A DNA stretch of 64,000 bases. Origin: Gari tellinella (lineage: Eukaryota; Mollusca; Bivalvia; Cardiida; Psammobiidae). The DNA is taken from positions 31,265,246 through 31,329,245 of the forward strand of contig OV277866.1 in the NCBI GenBank assembly GCA_922989275.2. Reading direction: 5' to 3'. Positions 54,475-64,000 of this stretch are shown one piece after another. Numbering within the stretch: position 1 is the stretch's first letter; each line of letters begins with the position of its first letter. The position numbers and the translations under genes are program-made. The notes under the pieces are model-generated. The model made no database searches and had not been told where the DNA came from. It saw nothing but the letters and a program-made list of their open reading frames with translations.

Positions 54475-55003
54475 TTAAAGCGACTCGCAACCAGATGGTG
54501 TATTTGCAAAAATAAAATAAAATATTCAAATGTAACCAAAAGGGTAGCATTATCGTGCATCTGGCATTGGAAAAATATGACCAGTCCAAAAATACCCTCT
54601 AGAAATGTCTTCAAATATTAGTTTTTTAGATATTTCCATCGTTTTATCCATAGCGTCGAAAGACGCTACAGAAATTGATCACGGGCTCAGACATAAACCC
54701 GTGCCGAATTATGTAGCTGTATGTACTCTCCATAGTTACACACTGAAATACGTTAAATGGATCCCACATATATGAATAGTTCGGTGGCCCAGTGGTCTAA
54801 GCGGTTTCCTTGTTTTGCCTTCTGTCCGCGCATGCCGGGCCCGGGTTCGAATCCCTACAGAGCCCAATATTTTGTTTTTGAAATGCATTTTTTAAAACAT
54901 AATTTCTTATCCTTAACGAATTCTTTCCCGTTTATATAAGCGTTTGACACATATTAACAAATTACTATTTTTAATGCTAATTCTGGTTGCGAGTCTCTTT
55001 AAA
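54475..55003 (+). mobile_element. M11 element, second copy with tRNA-like module
   Basis: TTAAAGCGACTCGCAACCAG ... TCTGGTTGCGAGTCTCTTTAA. Same architecture as 40535-41080 in opposite orientation, with the tRNA-like part at 54778-54867. An AGACGCT/GCGTC small palindrome and CGGGCTCAGACATAAACCCG lie in the left half of both copies. Confidence 0.75.
54778..54867 (+). repeat. tRNA-like module in M11
   Basis: GGTGGCCCAGTGGTCTAAGC (A box) and CGGGTTCGAATCCC (B box) are intact, as in the other copy, although surrounding M11 sequence differs. The acceptor stem is absent. Confidence 0.65.
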
Positions 55004-55030
55004 GGCGTCTTTGACGTTATATGAGTCAAA

Positions 55031-55250
55031 CTCCTTACACCTTCACCGCCGTAGTCGCCAATTTAAAGTAGTCTTCACGTCGACTTTGCAAACAGTTTCT
55101 AGTATAAATTTAGATCAGTCGTCGTGTAATGCGACGTTTGGTCAGGATCCAAGCTGTTTAACATTCGTAATTATCAGTTATTCTTAAGGAAAAAATCCAA
55201 GAAACTCCACATTTTGTATTAAAAAAAAAGATGACTAATTTTAGCATATC
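55031..55250 (+). repeat. M5 MITE, decayed
   Basis: ACCTTCACCGCCGTAG ... GATCAGTCGTCGTGTAATGC ... GATCCAAGCTGTTTAACATT. Confidence 0.55.
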
Positions 55251-55298
55251 ATGATAGTGAATATAGTAGACGGACACCACTCAAGTTAATCAAGCTCA

Positions 55299-55548
55299 TA
55301 CAGTGGAGAATATGTTATTCTTTCCCGTTTAAACGCAAACGTACGCAAACGCAAAGCACTAAAACGTAGAAAAGAACAACTTTTGGACAACTCTGATAAT
55401 TCTTGTTTATCTTGGTGGCAAACAGTTAGGAGCCTGATCAGACGCCGGGTTACCCGGCGTCTGGTCTGGCTTCAAACTGTTTGCACTGCAAATAATAGTT
55501 TTAGCGTAAACGCGTTTATTTGGAAAGAATAACAGATTCTCCACTGTA
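55299..55548 (+). repeat. M1 MITE, full length
   Basis: TACAGTGGAGAATATG ... CAGATTCTCCACTGTA. One arm has CTGGTC against GATCAG in the other, an uncompensated change. Confidence 0.9.
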
Positions 55549-55758
55549 GAAGCGCCTTTTAGCATATTTGATGTATTCCTCCACTGAAGAAAATAGTTCC
55601 AATTTATACAGTCTTGAAAATGAGCCATGAGAAAAAAAGTCTAAATCCTAGCAGATGATAGCTTAAAGCAGGCTGAAAATAAAGCTCAATACTTTGAACC
55701 TGCTTTAAGTAGCCACGTGTCTTCAAAACTAGAAATTGGCTATGGGGTAAAGAGTTAA
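55549..55758 (-). repeat. M2 MITE abutting M1
   Basis: GAAGCGCCTTTTAGCATATT ... GGCTATGGGGTAAAGAGTTAA; M1 replaced its outermost end. Confidence 0.75.
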
Positions 55759-55927
55759 GTTAAAGAAACACATACATTAAATCCTAACAAGCAGACGATA
55801 TTACGACAGAGGCACTGTTAGACGGGTTGCTACGTCATACTTGCAATAAAAGGGTTAAACTCATCGTTACTATGTTCACATATTGATTTAGTGTAACACA
55901 AACCAACATTTCAAAGTTTTGTGGTAT

Positions 55928-56260
55928 AAGTAAAGTTGAGGACCCCTAATGAGATTGGGGGCACTATCGGTAAATATCGGAATCCTACGGAGAGCGATTT
56001 GCCATTTTCGACAACTGCCGACTAGTTCCGAACAATGCCAAAGCATGGTAAGGAACAGGCCGGCAATTGACGAGAATGGCCCGTAGCTGTATCGTTTTTG
56101 GTCCGATCTTATATGGGGTAATCGACCTTATCTCAAAGTGTCATATTACGGGCGAACCTAAATAACTCTAAATCGATTTAGTCAAACTAACTCACATTAT
56201 ATAGTTAAGCGTGGTTTAGCCATATTTTTACTGAAATACGGGCATGCTCGCCATAAGCCA
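55928..56260 (+). repeat. M13 and M8 relics
   Basis: 55928-56130 is M13-like (GGACCCCTAATGAGATTGGG ... TTATATGGGGTAATCGACC). 56130-56260 resembles M8 (AAGCGTGGTTTAGCCA ... AAATACGGGCATGCTCG). Confidence 0.5.
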
Positions 56261-56268
56261 TCTAAAGT

Positions 56269-56518
56269 TACAGTGGAGAAAACGTTATTCTTTCCCGTTT
56301 AAACGCAAACGAAACGCAAACGCAATGCATTAAAATGGAAAAATAACAACTTTTTGACAATTCTGACTAATTATCTTTACCTGAGTGGCAAACAGTTTGG
56401 AGCCTGATCAGACGCCGGGTTAGCCGGCGTCTGATCTGGCTCCAAACTGTTTGTACTAGAACTAATAGTTTTAGCGTAAACGCGTTTATTGGGAAAGAAT
56501 AATGTTTTCTCCACTGTA
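56269..56518 (+). repeat. M1 MITE, full length
   Basis: TACAGTGGAGAAAACG ... ATGTTTTCTCCACTGTA; core GATCAGACGCCGGGTTAGCC. Confidence 0.9.
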
Positions 56519-57389
56519 TTGCACTATATTTACAGAAATACGGGGGAAATCGAAACTAAAAACCCAGTTCGGGTAAGATTAATAAAACTCCTTAGTATTT
56601 TTTTTACAGTTTGAATCCAGATTAAAAACGATCTGAATCTCAACATTTTTTTTTATTAAATACAAGTTTAATAGAATTGAAATGCATGTGTAACTTTAAT
56701 ATTCTATAATTGACAACCGTTTAACTGCCATTGACTATGATAACTATGTATGTTTCTTATATATTGGTAATGTTGGGCAATACTGCCGCATTTCCTAAAT
56801 ATTTATGTTATGTACAGTTGGGTTATTTTAATATGTCATTGGAACAGGCTTGAAAAAGTGTACACCAGTTTGGGAAATAAACATAAAAGGTGTTTTGACT
56901 TTGTTTTTACTTAGAACATTAACCCATGTGTGCCCATGATCCCATATATATATATATTCAATTAAAAATGCTTTGGCAGAGTATTAAGCATCTTGGTTAT
57001 CAAAATAAGCGAATTAAAGTACACTAGATGTTGACAATCATAGACTTGTCAGTAATTTTAGCGTAGTGTCTAAACGTTTACAAAAAGCTGTGTGTATGCA
57101 ATTAGAACTTACCTTGTCAAAAACAAAATACTTTTTGAATGCAATCTGAATGCAATCTGCTTTTTGAAGCAACTTTTCTTCCGACACATGCCAGACTTAT
57201 CTATTTGATCATAATTAGAAAACTGGGTAAGTCAGACTGTGTCCTGCAGATGAACGATGCACATTTATTGGAGTCAATAGTTCTTAATCCAATAACTGCA
57301 GGGCTGCCATAAGTTGGCATGAACAATCCTAAGATTTTCAAATTTGCATTTTTCAAGTGCGATTTTACGAATCGTACCTTTATCCAATA
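56519..57389. other. No gene recognised
   Basis: AT-rich; M6-like scrap AACCCATGTGTGCCCATGAT at 56921. Nothing else. Confidence 0.4.
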
Positions 57390-57404
57390 GTCTGTGTCTA
57401 GTTT

Positions 57405-57505
57405 TGTTGACATACGACTACTTAAAGCATGCTGTAAATACAGCAGAATGCGCCTTAGGGTGCATTCTGCTTTATTTTCAGCCTGCTTTAAGCTACCATG
57501 TACTG
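57405..57505 (+). repeat. M2 MITE, hairpin part
   Basis: ACTTAAAGCATGCTGTAAAT ... TTTCAGCCTGCTTTAAGC around AATGCGCCTTAGGGTGCATT. Confidence 0.7.
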
Positions 57506-57925
57506 GAAAAAATTCGAAGATTTAGGAAAAATCCGGAGGTTTTAGTCAAAGACGGGCTATCCGCCTTGCATATAGCATTTGAAACAAAATGAGCTCTTGA
57601 TAATTGACTGCCGATAATGCGTACAATAGCACGTGCTTTATACCAAGTTTTTTTTTTTATCTTTAAAACACTTTTTCAAAATGTCATGAACCTATTTTTG
57701 ACCAACTTGATTTTGTGACATTTTCAACAGACCCTACACTGCAATAAAATGTATTTCTTCAACTGCAAACCACCTCTAAGTAGACCAACCATTACTGGAT
57801 GTTTGCTAAAACGCTATTTAAATCGGGTTTTCTAAATGGTATTGTATAACATGTGACTCTGAGGAACAATACATGAGCCATGGTCATCTTGGTTAAATTT
57901 ATGAATGGTGTCCAAAAATAATTGC

Positions 57926-58174
57926 TACAGTGGAGAATCTGTTATTCTTTCCCAATAAACCCGTTTACGCTAAAACTATTATTTGCAGTGCAAACAGTTT
58001 CGAGCCAGACCAGACGCCGGGTAACCCGGCGTCTGGTCAGGCTCCAAACTGTTTGCCACCATGACAAACATGAATTATCAGAATTGTCAAAAAGTTGTAC
58101 TTTTCTACGTTTTAGCGCTTTGCGTTTGCGTACGTTTGCGTTTAAACGGGAAAGAATAACAGATTCTCCACTGT
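57926..58174 (-). repeat. M1 MITE, full length, with co-varied hairpin arms
   Basis: TACAGTGGAGAATCTG ... CAGATTCTCCACTGTA. The core reads GACCAGACGCC / GGCGTCTGGTC; both arms changed together relative to other copies. Confidence 0.9.
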
Positions 58175-58231
58175 ACAAGGGACTTTTTACTGACGTCAAG
58201 GGCCATAACAGCCCAACAAACAAAAGGTTAA

Positions 58232-58301
58232 TGTTTGCACTGCAAATAATAGTTTTAGTGTAAACGCGTTTATTGGGAAAGAATAACAGATTCTCCATTG
58301 T
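58232..58301 (+). repeat. M1 terminal fragment
   Basis: TTTGCACTGCAAATAATAGT ... ACAGATTCTCCATTGTA, the right 70 bp of M1, 58 bp from and inverted relative to the full copy. Confidence 0.8.
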
Positions 58302-58849
58302 ATTCACGCATGCGTAGTATAAAAAGCTCCTGAGCTGCTAAGTCCACTATTAACTGTCTTATTTGAACAAAATTAATGTTGGAGAAACTAAAAAAAATAC
58401 AGCCTTGTGATTGGCCCAAAAAGTAGTTTAAACACTTTAGATGGTTATGCTTTTTGGCGTAGTTCCTGTTATTGATTAGAAATCAATCAATAATCGGAAG
58501 AGAGGCATTTAATCAACGACATTCACCTTACTGAATCGCCGCCCAATCCCATACTTAACCAATTATCCACGTGTCACGTATACGCGTAATTTAGAAATAG
58601 TGTACCTTTTAAGAGTAAATGGATAGATTTAATTGCGAACTAGAATTGTCCATTTAATGTATAAATGGAATAAGTAAACTGAACAAACATTTTGAAAATG
58701 TCTTGTTCCTTCTATGAATACATTCTAAAGAATTAAACAGTCGCCTTTTTTTAGCTGCAAAAGACATTCTTATTGGTATAGTAGAGAACTTCTGGGAAAA
58801 AATATTTAACTGCTTACCCATTCATAAGACCATTTTATGTGTCGCAATG
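58302..58849. other. No gene recognised
   Basis: Unassigned sequence. Confidence 0.4.
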
Positions 58850-59035
58850 CAGTAAAACTCAACTCAATCAATCAATTACTTCTTATATTTCTCAAATTTA
58901 AATGTCAGGCATTTTGACATAGGTACAACTGCCACACAGTTTGGATCCTGATCAGATGACGCATTCCACGGCGTCTGATCAGAATCCAAACTGTTTGCAA
59001 AATAACTGTTGTCATGTTTAAAGCAGTGACGGGGT
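58850..59035 (+). repeat. M5 MITE, decayed ends
   Basis: CACACAGTTTGGATCCTGAT ... CAGAATCCAAACTGTTTGCA ... AGCAGTGACGGGG. Confidence 0.6.
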
Positions 59036-59174
59036 GAATCAGTAAAATATGATAATCAGTACATGTGTATTTAGAAATGTAGACTAAACTAAGATGCAGA
59101 GCCTAAACTGACATAAGTCCTGGGTCTATACTGTTCTTCCACCAACTCGTCTGGTATATCTCCTGTCACAGCTC

Positions 59175-59505
59175 ATATATACAGAACAACCTCTCTATTA
59201 CGACCACTAAGTGGAGCTCTTTATCAGGTGCTTTCGACAGGTGACTGCTTAAAGAAATGTGACAGTAAAATAGAAAGCTCCATTTGAATACCGGTGACCA
59301 CTATTAAAGCAGGTCGTAAGTAAAGCAGAATGCGCCTGATTGCGCATTCTGCTTAACTTTGAGCCTGCTTTAAGCTGTCATCAACTTTGATAAGGAAAAT
59401 ATTTCTTGTGATACATATTTTCACCACTGTATAAAATGGAGCTATTTTCTTCAGTAGATGTATAAATAAAGGCATAAAAAGGCGTATTCATGGGGTAAAG
59501 GGTTA
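59175..59505 (+). repeat. M10 left end joined to M2
   Basis: M10: TACAGAACAACCTCTCTATT ... GACAGTAAAATAGAAAGCTC. From about 59287 M2 continues: GGTGACCACTATTAAAGCAG ... GGGGTAAAGGGTTA. The junction is at the related hairpins. Confidence 0.65.
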
Positions 59506-59560
59506 TTCAAATATTGCAACGAGTTCCATGTACAGTTTGGCGTTACGTCTGGTCTGGATC

Positions 59561-59788
59561 TTAACCCATTTGTGCCCACGATCCCATATATGGGACATAG
59601 GCAAACAGTGTAGACTCTGATCAGACGCCGCATTATACGGCGTCCGATTCGAGTCTACACAGTTTGCTGATAGGAATGTCAATATAAAACAAAATGAAAA
59701 AGAAAATTTTGACCAGGCATCCTTTTGATAAAAAATGGACTAATCCAATATATAAACATGGAAGAATCCACTGGGCGTAAATGGGTTA
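59561..59788 (+). repeat. M6 MITE, full length
   Basis: TTAACCCATTTGTGCCCACG ... GGGCGTAAATGGGTTAA. Core CAAACAGTGTAGACTCTGAT / CAGACGCCGCA. It sits in a TTAA within an M5-like sequence (CGTCTGGTCTGGATC just upstream). Confidence 0.9.
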
Positions 59789-59889
59789 ACTATTTGTTAA
59801 GTCGACTTTATTCGCCTATGGCAGAGAAAGGCTTAAATGCTGTAGACGAAAGTAAAGCAGAAGACGTGTAATCTCACTGTCATACTGCT

Positions 59890-60230
59890 TCCGTCAGTGA
59901 TGAGTTCAGTAAAGAAATTGATGGCCGTCGATGGCCATCGATGCGAGTTGGCTACCGTTCTTAAATACAGTAGAGGAAACGTAATTCTTTCGTTCAAACG
60001 CAAACACATTGCAATGAAATATAGAAAATTACAACATTTTGACAATTCAAACTACCAGTTTTAATCTGAGTGGCAAACAGTTTGGAGCCTGATCAGACGC
60101 CGGGCGTCTGATCTGGCTCTAAACTGCTTACAATGAAAATAATAGTTTCAGCGTAACCGGGTGTTTTTGGAAAGAAAATGTTTTCTCCACTGTACTCTGC
60201 ACGCTGTACGCGGGGCACAAACTGCTAACC
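59890..60230 (-). repeat. Inverse copy of the 33.2-kb segment, with M1 at 59966-60194
   Basis: CAGTAAAGAAATTGATGGCC ... TACAGTAGAGGAAACG (M1) ... GCGGGGCACAAACTGCTAAC is the reverse complement of 33190-33535. The M1 core here is shortened (CGCCGGGCGTC). Confidence 0.75.
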
Positions 60231-60366
60231 TAAACAGCAAACAAAAGTAATTGAACACGCTACAGACATACAGACGACTGAACAAGTTTTCAAGTTTTAT
60301 TTAAATAATACGCATAATTCCTGCTATTTGCAGGAAATATCAGCGACAAAACACATGATATATACA

Positions 60367-60580
60367 TTAACCCTTAGCCTGCCAGTCACGACTATAGCTC
60401 CATATGCAAACAGCTTGGATCCGGATGAGACGCCGAGTAACTCGGCGTCTCATCCGGATCCAAGCTGTTTGACACTCGGACAACATTTTCAGCAATTTTG
60501 AGCAACTTAGAAGCACTTTGAAACTTGAAGCAGACGAGAAATATAGCAGACGACAATTTATTTGGCGGGCTAAGGGTTAA
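60367..60580 (-). repeat. M4 MITE
   Basis: TTAACCCTTAGCCTGCC ... GGCGGGCTAAGGGTTAA; about 98-99% identical to 7130-7343. Confidence 0.9.
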
Positions 60581-60997
60581 GCCACGTGAACCACAGTGCA
60601 TAATGCCCGTATTATGTCTGGAAAACGACAGTATTGGTAAAGGGTGTGTGCTATTATTGTTACAATTTTTGGAACATAAACCTTATATCGTAATAACGAG
60701 AAAATGAAACGTTATTTGCTTTTCGAAGAAGATGATAAACACCATATTCCATTCATATAAACATATCGTAGAAGTAGTATAACAAAGGTAGGGTATACCA
60801 AATTTTTAAAAATATAAAACATCTAATTCATTTTAGGCAATAAACATATTACGGGCAATAAACGCTGTTTTTCTATGTATGTTTTCCCCAAAAGGCTTAT
60901 CTTATCTTGCTATACATAAATTAACGCTTAAATAACACAATATATTCACATTGCTAAAACATTATAGTTATATATATATTATGTTTTTATATGGATC
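60581..60997. other. AT-rich, no feature recognised
   Basis: May contain the 5' leader of the LINE that follows; no border is visible. Confidence 0.4.
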
Positions 60998-61841
60998 TTG
61001 TTCAATATTGGGTATGCCTCTTTTCGAAACGAAACAAAAGTGGCAATCAATTGGACAGTATTCTATGCTATTCCCTTGAAAAGCTCACATAAGCGTTATG
61101 ATGTCGCCTCATTGCCTATTAATGGTCGATCCTCTACGGACTTTGAATCAGCTGATCTTGACATGAGATCTTTGTTGCTCGAAATCCAAAGTGAAGTACG
61201 AACAAAAAATCAAAAGTTTGACAAACTTGAACACTCAGTGGCCGAACTTCAACAAGATAACGCCAGTCTGAAACAACAAAATGCCGAATTGTCAAATGAA
61301 GTTTCTGGGCTCTAAAATAAAGTGTCCGAACTCGAAAAACGGCTAAATGAAAACACGCACAAAACTGAAAACCTTAAATCCCTAACGAAAAAGCAAAACT
61401 TGAAAAATATATGACCTTGCAGAGCCTTTTGAAACCGGTGACGGCGAAGAGAAAATTTCAACCGAAGAAAACGTGATCTCAAATTTAAATAGCACGTTAG
61501 GTTTAAATGAAACAAGTGATTCGTTTGAGGCCGTTTACATGGTACCAAGTCAAAAGTCTCCGAGAACTGTCTTTGTGAAGTGTTCTAGCCTAAAAATACG
61601 GCACAGAGTAATATCGGCTTTTCGCGAAGCTCGTAAAAAGGACGAACCCCTTCCACCTTTTAGAATTGGTGAAGATCTACCAAGAAATGTTTCCTTAGCA
61701 CGCAGCAAACTTTATCCATTCTTTAAAGAATCTTTAAATAGCAACAAGAAAGCATTCTTTAAATCTGGCCGCCTGATTGTTGATGGCGTTACCTATATGT
61801 ATGACGACGAGACTAAAGCACCCATCGCCTTGAAAAGATAG
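60998..61841 (+). pseudogene. LINE ORF1 (RNA-binding protein), broken
   Basis: 60998-61315 ends in a heptad-like coiled coil (LEHSVAELQQDNASLKQQ, NAELSNEVSGL), stopped by TAA at 61313, after which the same frame continues as coil (KVSELEKRL). A frameshift near 61405 leads to 61473-61841 with PRTVFVKCSSLKIRHRVISA and a basic tail (SLARSKLYPFFKESL, AFFKSGRLIVDGVTY), the layout of L1-like ORF1 proteins: coiled-coil trimerisation, RRM-like and C-terminal nucleic-acid-binding parts. The protein packages LINE RNA; this copy cannot. Confidence 0.7.
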
Positions 61842-61879
61842 GATGGTGGCCAATGCCCAAAAGACCATATTGTAAATGA

Positions 61880-64000
61880 CATTTCTTTATGCTCTTTGAA
61901 TGTTCGCAGTGTGCGTAAATTTAGAGAGGACCATTATTTATTGAGTACTGTTCAACATTTAATATTGTCGTACTTTGTGAAACTTGGCAATTTTCAGAGG
62001 ATGACTTTACTGATTTGTTGCCGGATTTCACCAACTACAATAATCCGAGAATAAAGGTCAAAGGTTACCGTAGGGCTGGTGGTGTGTCAGTGTTCATAAG
62101 AAACTCAGTAGCCGAGAACGGCATGCTTAAACGTATTTTCTCAGAATTTGAAGAGTTTGTTGTGTTCATTATAGACAAAAACAAAGTTAACTTGCCAAAA
62201 CATATTGTGATATGTTGCTCATACGTAGCACCAGATGGCTCTCCTTATACGAAGGTGAGGCAACAAATGGAATAGAAAACCTGAATGATAAGCTGACTCT
62301 ATTTGAATCTGACTTGGGTGAAGTTTCGTTTATCTTAGTAGGTGATCTAAATGCAAGAGTCAAAGATATGGCTGACTTTATTCCTGAAGACAACCTTGAC
62401 TTTGTATTTGGTGAACAGGTAGATTATCTAGGAGATTGTTTTAATATGGCGCATACAAGCCGCGATACTGAATGTAATAAATTTGGTATATCCCTCTTAG
62501 AACTGCCAGACACGCCATGTACATTTCCTTAATGGCAGATTCAGTGCCTCAAATGGTGATATCATGTGCACATCCAACAACGGTAGTAGCATAGTGGATT
62601 ATGTTATCGCATCTACCGCTTCTACAAGATTTTAAAATCGGGGATCTAGACATTTCAGACCATTTTCCCTTACTTCGCTCATTCAAAATTCCCCAAGAGT
62701 ATAGTTTAGTTAAAAATGACCATGAATGTCGTGAAAAGCTTTCACCTAGAATGTGTTTCAAGTGGAAAGAGCACTTGAGACATGACTTCGTGCCCACTTT
62801 TACTAGATTATTTCAAACGTTCTTTGACCATTTGGAAGAAGAAAGTGTTTTGCAAAGCCAAGAGGAATTTGTGAAAATCATTCAAACCGCAGGCCAGGGT
62901 ATGCGTGTTAAAAGTCAACGTAAGCTTGGCGTTGATGCAACCAAAATTCAACCAGTTTGGTGGGATTCTGATTACAGTAAAGCTAAGTACGACAAATATA
63001 GAAACTTACGAAAGTAGCGTTTGACAAACTTGCCTTCAGACTTAAGTGCATACATAATTAGCAGGAAAACATTTAAAAACTTATGTGGGGCTAAGCGACT
63101 TTTGTATGAGAGAAGTCGTCGTGATATGCTTATGAAAAGTAGACGGAAACCCAAAGAATTCTGGAAGTGTATTAAGTCCACAAATAATATAAGGGCGCAG
63201 CTAGATACAGCAAAAGTAATATTATTTCTCCTGATAAATGGTTTGAATACTTTAAGTCTTTGTATGCAGCTTATATAAATGGCACTAATGAACAAGACAA
63301 TTTATTCCAAACTTACGAATCCTCGGTGATCCATAATGACACATTCGATGCAGAAATTACGAACGACGAAATACTCAGAAGTGTTAGATCGCTTAAAAGT
63401 TCATGCGCCACTGGGGCGGATATTGGTGCCGAAGTTTAATTACACCGATCCACAAAAAAGGACATAATGATCAACCTAACAACTACAGGGCCATTTCGGT
63501 AGTTGGTAGCCTCAGTAAGATCTTTGTGAAAATGTTCGGTTATAGGTTGACTTGTTGGGCAGAAACAAACTCGGTCATTGAGGAATCTCAAGCTGGTTTT
63601 CGTGCCGGTTACTCAACGACAGACAACATATTTAATCTTAGTGCTTTGGTACAAAAATATCTGTCTAGGAGGAACGGGAGGTTTTATGTATTTTTCTTTG
63701 ACTTCTATAAGGCATTTGATAGTTGCGGCCATCAGCAACTATGGAACAGTGTGGTTAGAAATGGCATATGCCAGAACTGTAAAGTCCTAGCAGTTTTCAA
63801 ATCTATGTACTCCTAGTTGAAATCGTGGTACGAGACAAGGCTGTGTAAGTTCCACGATCATATTTTCTTTATTCATAAATGACCTTTTGAAATACATCAA
63901 ACTTAACACTAGACATGGTATATTTATAACACAGAGTGTAGAAGACGCACACACGCATTTTTGGGCGACATTTGCAGAGACTGTAGTTAATCTACAACAA
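61880..64000 (+). pseudogene. LINE ORF2 (endonuclease plus reverse transcriptase), broken
   Basis: Endonuclease motifs in order: SLCSLNVRSV at about 61896, LCETW at about 61975 (catalytic Glu), GGVSVFIRN at about 62080, LVGDLNARV at about 62336 (catalytic Asp/Asn), ISDHFPLL at about 62657 (catalytic Asp-His). Reverse transcriptase: LITPIHKKGHNDQPNNYRAI at about 63430, AGFRAGYSTTDNIF at about 63595, FDFYKAFD at about 63697 (motif A), GTRQGCVSS...LFINDLL at about 63830 (motif B). Motif C, normally F/YADD, reads FAET at about 63970, so catalysis would fail even without the several frameshifts and the stop after MYS (63816). The protein runs off the window. Confidence 0.85.

Larger units (their letters stand above)
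60998..64000 (+). mobile_element. Inactive non-LTR retrotransposon (LINE), 3' part outside window
   Basis: Two consecutive broken reading regions in ORF1-ORF2 order (described separately). Frameshifts and stops occur throughout. Endonuclease, then reverse transcriptase, is the order of APE-type LINEs (CR1/Jockey/I/L1 groups); I cannot assign the clade. No target-site border can be seen at either end. Confidence 0.85.

Noticed and set aside
2417..58174. CRISPR-like array from repeated hairpins
   Set aside because: Repeats are dispersed, in both orientations, with TIRs and no regular spacers; the genome is eukaryotic.
58302..58849. Possible host exon
   Set aside because: No coding frame with splice sites or similarity could be supported.
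2480..60460. Rho-independent terminators
   Set aside because: GC hairpins lack following T-runs and belong to eukaryotic MITEs.

Overview
This looks like eukaryotic, most probably bivalve-mollusc, nuclear DNA. Several signs point that way: AT-rich sequence with spliced exons (AG/GT borders), dense short inverted-repeat transposons, 'ATGGCGGCCAT' repeats, a tandem block built on 'TTTTGACAGAGTTATGCC' that I know from bivalve genomes, a LINE, a mariner-type transposase relic and an LTR. Species cannot be fixed from the window; a bivalve is an inference.

One host gene can be supported, on the + strand from about 30.4 kb to at least 49 kb and possibly 53 kb. It has a signal-peptide-like exon (30461-30596) followed by five single-domain exons encoding LDL-receptor class A (LDLa) modules (32997, 37234, 39847, 45032, 48831). 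All junctions between them are phase 1, so the exons splice in frame. Two weaker exon candidates (51098, 53096) follow. The predicted product is a secreted or membrane-anchored protein with Ca-binding LDLa repeats. Its first exon and 3' end were not found.

Almost everything else is mobile DNA. I use local labels for non-autonomous inverted-repeat families (MITEs). TA-target (Tc1/pogo-like) types are M1 (ends TACAGTGGAGAA), M3 (TACAGTGCTCCCTCCC), M8 (CAGTCGAACTTCGATATC), M9 (CAGTGAAACCCCTCTAAACC) and M10 (CAGTAAAGTCTCGCTATTAC). TTAA-target (piggyBac-like) types are M2 (TTAACCCTTTACC), M4 (TTAACCCTTAGCC), M5 (TTAACCCTTTCACTGCC), M6 (TTAACCCATTTGTGCCC) and M7 (TTAACCCTTTCCTCC). M11 is a terminal-repeat element carrying a tRNA-like module; M12-M14 are smaller families. 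Most carry a long hairpin at the centre, and the same hairpin recurs in families with unrelated ends. That shared hairpin is the most unusual property of the window.

Layout. 0-3 kb: M3/M2/M1 copies and a tandem duplication. 3.9-10.9 kb: a large inverted repeat holding two broken copies of one gene of a widespread repetitive family, with a 1.8-kb solo LTR inserted in the left arm. 11-22 kb: MITEs, a 61-bp minisatellite, a nested composite MITE and retroelement tail. 23-24.2 kb: dead mariner-type transposase. 25-30 kb: MITEs and two larger inverted-repeat elements. 30.4-53 kb: the LDLa gene, its introns packed with MITEs, a piggyBac-like insertion, a GC-rich foldback block (45.9-47.2 kb), a reverse-transcriptase 3' remnant (34-35.5 kb) and a 139-bp palindrome. 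53-60.6 kb: more MITEs, including the second tRNA-bearing element. 61-64 kb: a broken LINE running off the window end.
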